64,000 nucleotides of DNA from Mycolicibacterium sp. (GTDB taxonomy: Bacteria; Actinomycetota; Actinomycetes; Mycobacteriales; Mycobacteriaceae): contig NZ_JAEMTA010000002.1 of assembly GCF_016462545.1 (NCBI RefSeq), forward strand, positions 166,324 through 230,323. The letters are read 5' to 3'. The notes below the pieces were generated by a model, which had not been told where the DNA came from, did no database searches, and saw only the letters and a list, made by a program, of their open reading frames with translations. Below, one piece after another: positions 35,023 through 50,810 of the stretch (position 1 is the first letter of the stretch; each line of letters begins with the position of its first letter). A program made the translations under genes and the position numbers.

Positions 35023-35387
35023 TGGCCACCGGCGATTTTTTACTCCCCAAACCGCGTGTGAAGTCTTGACGGAAACGCGAAACCGGGCCAGTCTGTTGGT
35101 CAGCAATGTATGCACGGGTTGAAGGATCTAGCCGCCAGCCAGCGCCTGGTTCGTCTCACCATGCGGATGTTGAGGAATGCGCCGTTCTGCGCTAGTGTTG
35201 GACGTTGCGCTGGCTGCATCCTGCCCACCTCACCCGCCTCTTGACACCGTGGTCCTAGCCTGAGCTCTGCTCAGTCAACTAGTCGTGTGTTCCGGGGCCG
35301 AGATCAGGCTTGAGAACGCCAGCCGAACCTAACGCAGATAACGCGGCCAAGGGTCCGGCTCCGGTCGGTCTCCGACAGTCGCATCCG
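35023..35387. promoter_or_regulatory. rpoB: rpoB-rpoC upstream region with candidate promoter
   Basis: 365 bp before rpoB. TTGAGG (35170-35175), a 17-bp spacer and TAGTGT (35193-35198) form a plausible SigA promoter. A second TTGACG lies at 35066-35071 but has a weak -10. Frames here are continuations of the rpoB ORF without similarity. A long leader before rpoB is normal in mycobacteria. Confidence 0.5.
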
Positions 35388-38906
<3,519 letters not shown>

Positions 38907-38978
38907 GTGTTTTGGGGACCCTCGCGGTCCGCGCTGTGATTGATAGTCATCTAGTCCCGCAAGGGGAAAGGGAGTTAC

Positions 38979-42929
<3,951 letters not shown>

Positions 42930-42940
42930 TCGTTTCTCTG

Positions 42941-43001
42941 CGCGAGCAGACGTAAAGGGCCCCCAATCCATGTGATTGGGGGCCTTTTGCGTCTGTTCGC
43001 G
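42941..43001. terminator. 61-bp long-stem bidirectional terminator after rpoC (copy 1)
   Basis: The inner stem GGCCCCCAATC / GATTGGGGGCC is followed by TTTT. The outer arms CGCGAGCAGACG and CGTCTGTTCGCG also pair, making a very long hairpin usable on both strands. A near-identical element of the same length lies at 43951-44011; both are followed by GGGGATA. Confidence 0.85.
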
Positions 43002-43078
43002 GGGGATAGTCGTGGAAGTTATCCACAGATTGCCATCAGGGGCTGTTGCTCCGCGGTCGGCCGCGACAGCGTCAAGGT

Positions 43079-43942
43079 ATGTACATCCACGAGCTGATCA
43101 CCGGAGCGGGTGGTCTTGCGACAGCAGATCAACTGCAGGCCGTGATGTCGCGAAAGATGATGAGGACGCACCTTCGCTCGGGCGAGATCGTGCGGGTGTG
43201 TCACGGCGTGTACGCATTGGCGCAGCCGGACGTCGCCGGGATGCTGGCGGCATTGGACCTGATGGTTGGGCGGCCGCTGGTGGCCTGCATGGGAACGGCG
43301 GCCCGGCTGTACGGCTTCGACACCGAGGGCGAGCGGCGCGTCCATGTGCTCGATCCGGGCGTCCGAATGCGCCCCACCGCGGGCGTCATGGTGCACCAAC
43401 GTGCTGGAGCCCCGTTGCGTCGAGTCGAGGGACGGCTCGCGACTGCGCCCGCGTGGACCGCGGTCGAGGTGGCGCGCACGTTGCGACGGCCGCGCGCGTT
43501 GGCGATGCTGGACGCTGCTCTCCGTATGGGCGCCTGCGCGGCCGTCGAACTGGAGGGCGCACTGCGCGAGCAGAAGGGTCGGAGAGGAATCGTCCAAGTA
43601 CGAGAGTTGTTGCCCTACGCCGACGGTCGGGCTGAATCGCCCATGGAGAGCGAAGCACGGCTGGTCTTCATCGACTACGGGTTGCCCATACCCGAGCTTC
43701 AATACGAGATCGTGGACCACTGCGGCGATCTGTGGCGCGTTGACTTCGCCTGGCTCGATGCGAAAGTCGTCGCCGAATACGACAGCATGGAATGGCATGC
43801 CAATCCCCAGGCGTGGAAGCATGACCGCATCAAGGTGGAGCGCCTGAAGGATTGCGGGTGGACCACCGTGCCCATGGTCTTGGACGACGTTCGTTGCGAG
43901 CCGTATGAGTTGACCAGCCGCATCTCTCGGCTCGTCACCTAG
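43079..43942 (+). CDS. AbiEi-type antitoxin domain / DUF559 endonuclease-like protein
   Basis: A 287-residue protein. The N-terminal winged-helix resembles type IV antitoxin AbiEi (GGLATADQLQAVMSRKMMRT, then GEIVRVCHGVYAL). The C-terminal part is DUF559/Vsr-like nuclease fold: ESEARLVFIDYGLPIPELQY, then WRVDFAWLDAKVVAEYDSME, where the D and E-x-D residues resemble the restriction-endonuclease-like active site. Such proteins are numerous in mycobacterial genomes with no proven role. ATG 43079 is preferred to the upstream start at 43046. It sits alone between two near-identical terminators, where M. tuberculosis has a ceramidase gene. No AbiEii toxin partner is adjacent. Confidence 0.8.
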   Translation: MYIHELITGAGGLATADQLQAVMSRKMMRTHLRSGEIVRVCHGVYALAQPDVAGMLAALDLMVGRPLVACMGTAARLYGFDTEGERRVHVLDPGVRMRPTAGVMVHQRAGAPLRRVEGRLATAPAWTAVEVARTLRRPRALAMLDAALRMGACAAVELEGALREQKGRRGIVQVRELLPYADGRAESPMESEARLVFIDYGLPIPELQYEIVDHCGDLWRVDFAWLDAKVVAEYDSMEWHANPQAWKHDRIKVERLKDCGWTTVPMVLDDVRCEPYELTSRISRLVT

Positions 43943-43950
43943 TACCACTC

Positions 43951-44011
43951 CGCGAGCAGACGCAAAGGGCCCTCGATGACGGGAATTCAGGGCCTTTTGC
44001 GTCTGCTCGCG
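43951..44011. terminator. 61-bp long-stem bidirectional terminator before nfo (copy 2)
   Basis: Outer arms CGCGAGCAGACGCAAA and TTTTGCGTCTGCTCGCG pair almost perfectly around GGGCCCT / AGGGCC. Same length and outer sequence as the rpoC terminator copy 1, but with a different loop. Confidence 0.8.
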
Positions 44012-44028
44012 GGGGATAAACTGGCCGC

Positions 44029-44778
44029 ATGCTGATCGGTTCGCACGTCCATGACGAAGACCCCCTCGCCGCTGCTGAGGCGGAGGGCGCCGAGGCGGTG
44101 CAATTCTTCCTCGGCAATCCGCAGAGTTGGAAGAAGCCCAAGCCTCGCGAGGACGCCGAGGTGCTGCGCGCCTCGAGCGTGCCGCTCTACGTACACGCGC
44201 CCTATCTGATCAACGTGGCATCGGCCAACAACCGCGTTCGCATCCCGTCGCGCAAGATCCTGCAGGACACCTGCGACTCGGCAGCCGAGATCAACGCGAC
44301 GGCCGTCATCGTGCACGGCGGGCACGCCGACGACAACGACATGGATGCCGGCTTCGAGCGGTGGGTCAAGGCGTTGGACAGCCTGAAGACCGACGTCCCG
44401 GTGTACCTGGAGAACACCGCGGGCGGCGACCACGCGATGGCGCGACACTTCGACACCATCGCGAAGCTGTGGGATCGCATCGGCGACAGGGGAATTGGCT
44501 TCTGTCTCGACACCTGTCACGCGTGGGCGGCGGGTGAGGCCCTGATCGACGCCGTGGAGCGGATCAAGTCGATCACGGGCCGGATCGACCTGGTGCACTG
44601 CAACGACTCGCGCGACGCCGCGGGGTCCGGCGCCGACCGGCACGCCAACTTCGGCACCGGCCAGATCGATCCGCAGCTGCTCGTCGCCGTCGTCAAGGCC
44701 GCGGACGCCCCCGTCATCTGCGAGACGTCCGACGAGGGCCGTAAGGACGACATCGCGTTCCTGCGCGAAAACGTCTGA
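44029..44778 (+). CDS. nfo: Endonuclease IV (AP endonuclease)
   Basis: A 249-residue base-excision-repair enzyme of the xylose-isomerase-like TIM-barrel family. Zinc-ligand segments are visible: [64 protein letters not shown] and VICETSDEG. It cleaves abasic sites 5' to the lesion. It is named end (Rv0670) in M. tuberculosis, in the same position downstream of rpoC. Only 17 bp separate it from the upstream terminator, so its promoter must overlap that hairpin or the gene is read through from the left. Confidence 0.96.
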   Translation: MLIGSHVHDEDPLAAAEAEGAEAVQFFLGNPQSWKKPKPREDAEVLRASSVPLYVHAPYLINVASANNRVRIPSRKILQDTCDSAAEINATAVIVHGGHADDNDMDAGFERWVKALDSLKTDVPVYLENTAGGDHAMARHFDTIAKLWDRIGDRGIGFCLDTCHAWAAGEALIDAVERIKSITGRIDLVHCNDSRDAAGSGADRHANFGTGQIDPQLLVAVVKAADAPVICETSDEGRKDDIAFLRENV

Positions 44779-44840
44779 GAATCAGCTGATTTCTTCGCCA
44801 CCGAACGGCGCGGGCGTGCGCTGATCCCTAGCGTGGAGGC

Positions 44841-45725
44841 GTGGTTCCCCGACTCGCCGCCGTGATCGTTGCAGTCCTCGCGCTCGCCGGCTGCGTCGCG
44901 CCTGGCTCGGCGGAACCCGTCGGATTCACCCCGGGCTCCACGGCGCACGCCATGACCTTCGGTGGGCTCGACCGTGGCTACCGGCTCTACATCCCGGACG
45001 GGGTGTCGTCGCCGGCCCCTCTGGTGGTGATGTTGCACGGCGGCTTCGGAAGCGCGGCGCAGGCCGAAAGGGCATACGGCTGGGACGAATTGGCGAAGAA
45101 TGCCAAGTTCGTCGTCGCCTATCCCGACGGCGTGGGTCGGGCCTGGAACGTCGGGGGCTGCTGCGGTCGGCCGGGGCGAGACCACGTGGACGACGTCGGC
45201 TTCGTCAGCGAGGTGGTCGCGGACGTGAGTGCCCACGTCGGTATCGACCCCGCACGCATCTACGCGACCGGCATCAGCAACGGCGGCATGATGACCTACG
45301 CGCTGGCCTGCAATTCGGATCGGTTCGCCGCCATCGGGCCTGTCGCGGCGACGCAGCTCGACGCCTGCCCAGCACCTCGTCCGACGTCGGTGCTGCACAT
45401 TCACGGGACGGCCGACCGGATGATCCGCTACGACGGCGGCCCCGGTGATGGAGTCGCGCGCATCGACGGTCCACCGGTGCTCGACGTCAACGCGTTCTGG
45501 CGCAACGTCGATCAGTGCTCGATGCCCGCGGTCACCACCGGAGGTCCCGTGTCGACGTCGACCGCTGCCTGCCCGGACGGACGGAGCGTCGCACTGATCA
45601 CGATCGACGGCGCGGGGCACCAGTGGCCCGGCAGTCAACTGGTCCGGGAGGGCGCCGATCCGCCGACGCAGACGTTGAACGCGACGTCGACGCTCTGGTC
45701 GTTCTTCGCCGCCCACTCGCGATGA
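44841..45725 (+). CDS. lpqP: LpqP-like lipoprotein, PHB-depolymerase-family esterase
   Basis: A 294-residue exported alpha/beta-hydrolase (carbohydrate-esterase-1/polyhydroxybutyrate depolymerase family). The signal peptide ends in the lipobox LALAGC (Cys about 18). The catalytic Ser is in ATGISNGGMMTY, the Asp in HGTADRMIRY and the His in GAGHQWPG. GTG start 44841. Position between nfo and fadE8 matches Rv0671 (lpqP). It probably hydrolyses an extracellular ester, perhaps feruloyl or short-chain; substrate not established. Confidence 0.88.
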   Translation: MVPRLAAVIVAVLALAGCVAPGSAEPVGFTPGSTAHAMTFGGLDRGYRLYIPDGVSSPAPLVVMLHGGFGSAAQAERAYGWDELAKNAKFVVAYPDGVGRAWNVGGCCGRPGRDHVDDVGFVSEVVADVSAHVGIDPARIYATGISNGGMMTYALACNSDRFAAIGPVAATQLDACPAPRPTSVLHIHGTADRMIRYDGGPGDGVARIDGPPVLDVNAFWRNVDQCSMPAVTTGGPVSTSTAACPDGRSVALITIDGAGHQWPGSQLVREGADPPTQTLNATSTLWSFFAAHSR

Positions 45726-45820
45726 CGCCGATGCGTGAATCCCTGACTAACTGGGGTCGAACATCGGGTTAACTAGGGTCGGCGGGGATTCCACCGTGCC
45801 GGCTTTTTTGAGGGGACCGT

Positions 45821-47008
45821 GTGTCCGCAATCGACCAGGCGACCATCGTGTCGGCGCGTGGCGACGACGCCGCGGCGCGGGTGCGATGGCTGCCGATCGT
45901 GCGGTGGACGGCGATCGCGATCTGGGCGGCCGTCGTCGTGTATCGAACCGCCACCGACGGTTTCGCGTTCAACCGAGAATTGGTGCTGCTCTACATCTGC
46001 ACGGGTCTGGCTGCCGCCAGCATCGGACAGGGGCGGCGAGTCCTCTGCCTGGTGCGGGACTGGCTGCCATTCGCGCTGGTGCTCATCGCCTACGACCTGA
46101 GCAGGGGCGCGGCGACGCTGATCGGACGGCCCACGCTATGGCACTGGCAGGCTGACGCCGACCGCTGGCTGTTCTTCGGGACGATGCCGACGGTATGGCT
46201 TCAGGAACGTCTGAAGCTGCCCCAGCCGCCGTGGTGGGAGGTGGTCGTCAGCTCCGTCTACATGTCGTTCTTCATCCTTCCGTACGTCGTGGCGGCCGTG
46301 CTGTGGATGCGCGACCGCGAGGAGTGGAAGGCCTTCGTGCGCCTCTTCGTCGGGCTGTCCTTCGCGGGTCTGGTGATCTATGCGCTCGTACCCGCGGCAC
46401 CGCCGTGGGCGGCCGCGCGCTGCACCACCGACGACGTCGCCGGCGGCCCGTCCAGTCCGCAGTGCATGTTCGGCTCACCCCGCGGCGTGCCGGACGGTGG
46501 ACTGCTCGGCGCCATGCAGGACGGCCACGACGGGGCGAACGTCTGGGTCGAGCGCATCGTCGCACGGGGCTGGGGCAACCTGAATCTGCACACGGCGACG
46601 GCGCTGCTCGATCAGGGGCAGGCCAGCGTCAACCTGGTCGCGGCGATTCCGTCGCTGCACGCCGGGCTGACCGCGGCGGTGTCGGCATTCCTGTGGACGC
46701 GGGTGCCGCGCACCTGGCGGCCGCTGCTGGTCGGCTATCCGCTGATCATGGCGTTCACGCTGGTCTACACCGCGGAGCACTACGTCGTCGACATCCTGCT
46801 CGGTTGGGCTCTCGCCGCGGTCGTGGTGTTAGTGCTGAACCGCTACGAGGCGCGTCGCAGGGCCCACGCGTCAGGCGCCCGTCAGGTAGATCTTGCGCAG
46901 CGTCTCGGTGACCGTCCAGACCGTCTCGGCGCCCGCCGCCAACCGGACGACGTCGCCGGCGCCGATGCGCAGCGTGGGGCTGCCGTCCCCGAACTCGACA
47001 GTCGCTGA
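45821..47008 (+). CDS. PAP2-family membrane phosphatase / inositolphosphotransferase-like protein
   Basis: A 395-residue membrane protein with about six helices. The PAP2 signature is split as IPSLHAGLTAAVSAFLW (phosphate-binding SLH) and AEHYVVDILLGWALA (catalytic H and D), like Aur1/Ipt1-type inositolphosphotransferases. GTG 45821 follows GAGGGG. The last about 45 residues are basic, lack similarity and overlap the oppositely oriented cupin gene by 138 bp. The functional protein probably ends near residue 350 and the tail is a run-through to the next stop. Confidence 0.82.
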   Translation: MSAIDQATIVSARGDDAAARVRWLPIVRWTAIAIWAAVVVYRTATDGFAFNRELVLLYICTGLAAASIGQGRRVLCLVRDWLPFALVLIAYDLSRGAATLIGRPTLWHWQADADRWLFFGTMPTVWLQERLKLPQPPWWEVVVSSVYMSFFILPYVVAAVLWMRDREEWKAFVRLFVGLSFAGLVIYALVPAAPPWAAARCTTDDVAGGPSSPQCMFGSPRGVPDGGLLGAMQDGHDGANVWVERIVARGWGNLNLHTATALLDQGQASVNLVAAIPSLHAGLTAAVSAFLWTRVPRTWRPLLVGYPLIMAFTLVYTAEHYVVDILLGWALAAVVVLVLNRYEARRRAHASGARQVDLAQRLGDRPDRLGARRQPDDVAGADAQRGAAVPELDSR

Positions 47009-47212
47009 GCCGGCCAACACGACGAAGAGTTCATCGGCTTCCACGTCGGTCATGACGCCGGCCGACATCTCCCAGACCCCGACCTCGAGCCCACCGAAGT
47101 CGTCGAGAGCCTCGGCCGCCGTGGTCGGTCCGCCGCGGACGGACTGTTCGGCGGGCACCGGCTGGTGCACGAGATCGAGGGCCGCGGCGTGAACGACGGA
47201 GTTGGGTGTCAC
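46871..47212 (-). CDS. Cupin-domain protein
   Basis: A 113-residue single-domain cupin (DUF861/RmlC-like). Strands such as GVWEMSAGVMTDVEADELFV, VLAGSATVEFGDG and IGAGDVVRLAAGAETVWTV form the expected barrel, with E residues in place of some metal-binding histidines. The open frame extends over 2 kb upstream only because of GC-rich antisense; GTG 47212 with AAGGTGG fits the family N-terminus. It converges on and overlaps the PAP2 gene, and diverges from fadE8 across a palindromic repeat. Confidence 0.75.
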   Translation of the reverse strand: MTPNSVVHAAALDLVHQPVPAEQSVRGGPTTAAEALDDFGGLEVGVWEMSAGVMTDVEADELFVVLAGSATVEFGDGSPTLRIGAGDVVRLAAGAETVWTVTETLRKIYLTGA

Positions 47213-47227
47213 CCGCACCACCTTGCT

Positions 47228-47289
47228 CGCGAGCGTGCGAGTTTGCACGACGCAGCTCGGCGTGTCGCGTACAGACACGCACGCTCGCG
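47228..47289. repeat. 62-bp dispersed palindromic intergenic repeat (copy 1)
   Basis: Begins CGCGAGCGTGCG and ends with its exact reverse complement CGCACGCTCGCG. The inner core GGCGTGTCGCGTACAGACAC is shared with copies at 49012-49073 and, reversed, 62060-62121. Lies between the cupin gene and fadE8. Confidence 0.75.
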
Positions 47290-47374
47290 GGGAGGTGCGG
47301 GGAGGGAGAGGGACGGGGAGGGCGAGCGCATTACGAGTCTTGTGCGGTTGTCGGAGAAATGTAACAGTGGTGGC

Positions 47375-49003
47375 ATGTCGGACACACACCTCGTCACCAA
47401 TCAGGTTCCACCGTTGGAGGACTACAACCCCGCGACGTCGCCCGTGCTCGCCGAGGCCTTGGTTCGCGAGGGAGGCGAGTGGGGCGTCGACGAGGTCTTC
47501 GAGCTGGGAGCTCTCGGTGGCAGTGCCAAGGCTCAGCGCTGGGGCGAGCTGGCCGATCGCAACCAACCCGTCCTGCGTACGCACGACCGATACGGCCACC
47601 GCATCGACGAGGTCGAGTACGACCCCGCCTACCACGAACTCATGCGCACGGCGGTGGCTCACGGCGTGCACGCCGCCCCGTGGGCCGACGACCGCCCGGG
47701 AGCGCACGTCGTACGGGCCGCCAAGGAATCGGTGTGGACGCCGGAGGCGGGGCACGTCTGCCCCATCTCGATGACCTACGCCGTCGTCCCCGCGTTGCGC
47801 CACAATCCCGAACTGTCCGCGATCTACGAACCGCTGCTGACCAGTCGCGCGTACGACCCCGAGCTGAAGCTTCCGACCACGAAGGCGGGCCTCACCGCGG
47901 GCATGTCGATGACGGAGAAGCAGGGCGGGTCCGACGTCCGCGCGGGCACCACGCAGGCGACGCCGAACGGTGACGGCACCTTCAGCCTCACCGGGCACAA
48001 GTGGTTCACCTCGGCCCCGATGTGCGACGTCTTCCTGGTCCTCGCGCAGGCCCCCGGCGGACTGAGCTGCTTCTTCCTGCCGCGCATCCTGCCCGACGGC
48101 ACCCGCAACCGAATGTTCCTGCAGCGCCTCAAGGACAAGCTGGGCAATCACGCCAACGCCTCGAGCGAGGTCGAGTACGACGGCGCCACCGCCTGGTTGG
48201 TCGGCGAGGAGGGTCGCGGTGTGCCGACCATCATCGAGATGGTCAACCTGACGCGCCTGGACTGCACGCTCGGTAGCGCGACCAGCATGCGCACCGGGCT
48301 GACGCGGGCGATCCATCACGCCCAGCACCGAAAGGCGTTCGGCGCGTATCTGATCGACCAACCCCTGATGCGCAACGTGCTCGCCGATCTGGCGGTTGAG
48401 GCTGAAGCCGCCACCATGCTGGCGATGCGGATGGCCGGTGCCACCGATGCGGCCGTGCGCGGTGACGAGCGGGAGACCCTGCTGCGGCGCATCGGGCTCG
48501 CGGCGGGCAAGTACTGGATCTGCAAGCGCGCCACCCCGCATGCTGCGGAGTCGATGGAATGCCTCGGCGGCAACGGCTACGTCGAGGAGTCGGGTATGCC
48601 GCGGCTGTACCGCGAAGCGCCGCTGATGGGGATCTGGGAGGGCTCCGGCAACGTCAGTGCGCTGGATACGTTGCGCGCCATGGCCACTCGCCCTGAGTGC
48701 GTCGAGGTGTTGTTCGACGAGCTGAGCCGCACGGCGGGCCAGGATCCGCGCCTCGACAGCCACGTCGCGTCGTTGCGCGGCGAGCTCGACGACCTGGAGA
48801 CGATTCAGTATCGGGCCCGCAAGATCGCCGAGGACATCTCGCTCGCGCTGCAGGGTTCGCTGCTGGTCCGCTTCGGGCACCCCGCGGTGGCCGAGGCATT
48901 CTTGGCCAGCCGACTGGGCGGTCAGTGGGGTGGCGCGTTCGGCACGCTTCCGACGGGGTTGGACCTCGGGCCGATCATCGAGCGTGCGTTGGTCAAGGGA
49001 TGA
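47375..49003 (+). CDS. fadE8: Acyl-CoA dehydrogenase FadE8 (AidB-like)
   Basis: A 542-residue flavoprotein of the AidB/isovaleryl-CoA dehydrogenase-like group, same length and position as Rv0672. Signature stretches: MTEKQGGSDVRAGTTQA, FTLTGHKWFTS-like FSLTGHKWFTSAPMCDVFLV, and CLGGNGYVEESGMPRLYREA near the flavin and catalytic region, then a C-terminal AidB-type extension. ATG 47375 gives the known N-terminus SDTHLVTNQVPPLEDYNP; the frame is open upstream through the repeat. It oxidises acyl-CoA thioesters or, like AidB, may bind DNA. Confidence 0.93.
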   Translation: MSDTHLVTNQVPPLEDYNPATSPVLAEALVREGGEWGVDEVFELGALGGSAKAQRWGELADRNQPVLRTHDRYGHRIDEVEYDPAYHELMRTAVAHGVHAAPWADDRPGAHVVRAAKESVWTPEAGHVCPISMTYAVVPALRHNPELSAIYEPLLTSRAYDPELKLPTTKAGLTAGMSMTEKQGGSDVRAGTTQATPNGDGTFSLTGHKWFTSAPMCDVFLVLAQAPGGLSCFFLPRILPDGTRNRMFLQRLKDKLGNHANASSEVEYDGATAWLVGEEGRGVPTIIEMVNLTRLDCTLGSATSMRTGLTRAIHHAQHRKAFGAYLIDQPLMRNVLADLAVEAEAATMLAMRMAGATDAAVRGDERETLLRRIGLAAGKYWICKRATPHAAESMECLGGNGYVEESGMPRLYREAPLMGIWEGSGNVSALDTLRAMATRPECVEVLFDELSRTAGQDPRLDSHVASLRGELDDLETIQYRARKIAEDISLALQGSLLVRFGHPAVAEAFLASRLGGQWGGAFGTLPTGLDLGPIIERALVKG

Positions 49004-49011
49004 CGCCCCAG

Positions 49012-49073
49012 GGCGAGTGTGCGCGTTCTGCCGTCCGAGAGCGGCGTGTCGCGTGCAGACACGCACGCTCGCG
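49012..49073. repeat. 62-bp dispersed palindromic intergenic repeat (copy 2)
   Basis: Same family and orientation as 47228-47289, sharing GGCGTGTCGCG, CAGACACGCACGCTCGCGGG and the arm lengths. It fills most of the fadE8-echA4 gap, so a transcript across it would form a hairpin. Confidence 0.75.
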
Positions 49074-49100
49074 GGAGATGAGGGGAGGGGGGACCACCCC

Positions 49101-50039
49101 ATGACGCACGCGATCAGGCCCGTCGACTTCGACGATCTGAAGACGATGACCTACGAGGTGACCGACCGGGTCGCCCGAATCACGTTCAACCGCCCCGAAA
49201 AGGGCAATGCGATCGTCGCCGACACCCCGTTGGAACTGTCGGCGTTGGTGGAGCGCGCCGATCTCGATCCGAACGTCCACGTGATGTTGATATCGGGTCG
49301 AGGCGCGGGCTTCTGCGCGGGCTTCGACCTGTCGGCCTACGCCGACGGCACGTCCTCCGCGGGTGGGACCGGCACCTACAAGGGCACCGTGCTCGACGGC
49401 AAGACGCAGGCGATCAACCATCTGCCCGACCAGCCGTGGGATCCGATGGTCGACTACCAGATGATGAGCCGCTTCGTGCGCGGGTTCTCCAGCCTGATGC
49501 ACGCCGACAAGCCGACGGTGGTCAAGATTCACGGCTACTGCGTGGCGGGCGGAACCGACATCGCCCTGCACGCCGATCAGGTGATCGCGGCGTCCGACGC
49601 GAAGATCGGCTACCCGCCGATGCGTGTCTGGGGGGTGCCCGCGGCCGGCCTCTGGGCGCACCGCCTCGGCGACCAGCGAGCGAAACGCCTTCTGTTCACG
49701 GGTGATTGCATCAGTGGCGCGCAAGCCGCGGACTGGGGGCTCGCCATCGAGGCGCCGGCACCCGAGGATCTCGACGAGCGCACGGAGAACCTCGTCGCGC
49801 GGATCGCCGCCATGCCGGTCAATCAGCTCATCATGGCCAAGCTGGCGCTCAACACCGCGCTGTACAACCAGGGGATCGCCACCAGCCGGATGGTCAGCAC
49901 GGTGTTCGACGGCGTCGCTCGGCATACGCCCGAGGGGCATGCCTTCGTCGCCGAAGCCACCGCACACGGCTTCCGCGATGCGGTGAAGACGCGCGATGAG
50001 CCCTTCGGCGACGCGGGCCGCAGGACATCCGGCGTCTAG
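49101..50039 (+). CDS. echA4: Enoyl-CoA hydratase/isomerase family protein EchA4
   Basis: A 312-residue crotonase-fold enzyme, same length and position as Rv0673. The oxyanion-hole segments are GRGAGFCAGFDLSAYADG and KIHGYCVAGGTDIALHADQV, with the later GYPPMRVWGVPAAGLWAHRL. A longer loop than usual follows the first segment. It hydrates or isomerises enoyl-CoA in fatty-acid breakdown. ATG 49101 gives the expected start. The next gene (PaaX-like) begins one base after its stop, indicating an operon fadE8-echA4-paaX-echA5 interrupted only by the repeat. Confidence 0.93.
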   Translation: MTHAIRPVDFDDLKTMTYEVTDRVARITFNRPEKGNAIVADTPLELSALVERADLDPNVHVMLISGRGAGFCAGFDLSAYADGTSSAGGTGTYKGTVLDGKTQAINHLPDQPWDPMVDYQMMSRFVRGFSSLMHADKPTVVKIHGYCVAGGTDIALHADQVIAASDAKIGYPPMRVWGVPAAGLWAHRLGDQRAKRLLFTGDCISGAQAADWGLAIEAPAPEDLDERTENLVARIAAMPVNQLIMAKLALNTALYNQGIATSRMVSTVFDGVARHTPEGHAFVAEATAHGFRDAVKTRDEPFGDAGRRTSGV

Positions 50040-50810
50040 ATGGGCACCGGCGGGCACGAGCGAAGCGACCGGGGTATCGGGCCGACGCTCACCCGGCTGA
50101 CCGCGCGATCGGTGGTACTCAGCGTGCTGCTCGGCGCGCATCCCGCATGGGCGTCGGCGAGCGAATTAGTCAGGCTGACAGCCGATTTCGGGATCAGGGA
50201 GGCGACGCTGCGGGTGGCCTTGACGCGGATGGTCGGGGCCGGTGACCTGGTGCGGTCCGCAGACGGCTATCGGCTCTCCGACCGGCTTCTCGCGCGGCAG
50301 CGACGTCAGGACGGCGCGCTGGATCCGAAGCTGCGTCCCTGGGACGGCACGTGGACGACGCTGATGATCACCAGCGTCGGCATCGACGCCAAGACCCGCG
50401 CGACATTGCGAAGCACGTTGCACGGCAAGCGATTCGCCGAGCTCCGCGAAGGCGTGTGGATGCGGCCGGCGAATCTCGAGCTGGAGTTGACCGACGACCT
50501 GCGGAGTCGGCTGCGTGTGCTGAGCGCCCGCGACGAGGATCCGGTCGACTTGGCGGCGACGCTGTGGGATCTACCTCGCTGGGCGCAGACCGGACGCCTG
50601 CTGCTCGAGGAGATGTCGGCCGCCCCGGACGTGCCCGCCCGGTTCGTGGTCGCCGCAGCCATGGTGCGCCACCTGCTCGCCGATCCGGTGCTGCCGACCG
50701 AACTGTTGCCCAACGGCTGGCCGGGCTCTGCCCTGCGTCTGGCCTATCACGACTTCGCCGCCGAGCTGGTGGCCCGACGAGACGACACCGAACTGATGGA
50801 GGCACGATGA
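50040..50810 (+). CDS. PaaX-family transcriptional regulator
   Basis: A 256-residue regulator with an N-terminal winged HTH (LVRLTADFGIREATLRVALT, then RMVGAGDLVRSADGYRLSDR) and a PaaX-like central and C-terminal region. PaaX proteins sense aryl or acyl-CoA thioesters and repress catabolic genes. It is located between echA4 and echA5 as Rv0674 is, and overlaps echA5 by ATGA, so it likely controls this acyl-CoA operon. Confidence 0.87.
   Translation: MGTGGHERSDRGIGPTLTRLTARSVVLSVLLGAHPAWASASELVRLTADFGIREATLRVALTRMVGAGDLVRSADGYRLSDRLLARQRRQDGALDPKLRPWDGTWTTLMITSVGIDAKTRATLRSTLHGKRFAELREGVWMRPANLELELTDDLRSRLRVLSARDEDPVDLAATLWDLPRWAQTGRLLLEEMSAAPDVPARFVVAAAMVRHLLADPVLPTELLPNGWPGSALRLAYHDFAAELVARRDDTELMEAR

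Noticed and set aside
46871..49102. Long leftward frame that would make the cupin protein 743 residues
   Set aside because: Only the last 113 residues show a cupin; the rest is antisense to fadE8 and crosses a palindromic repeat.
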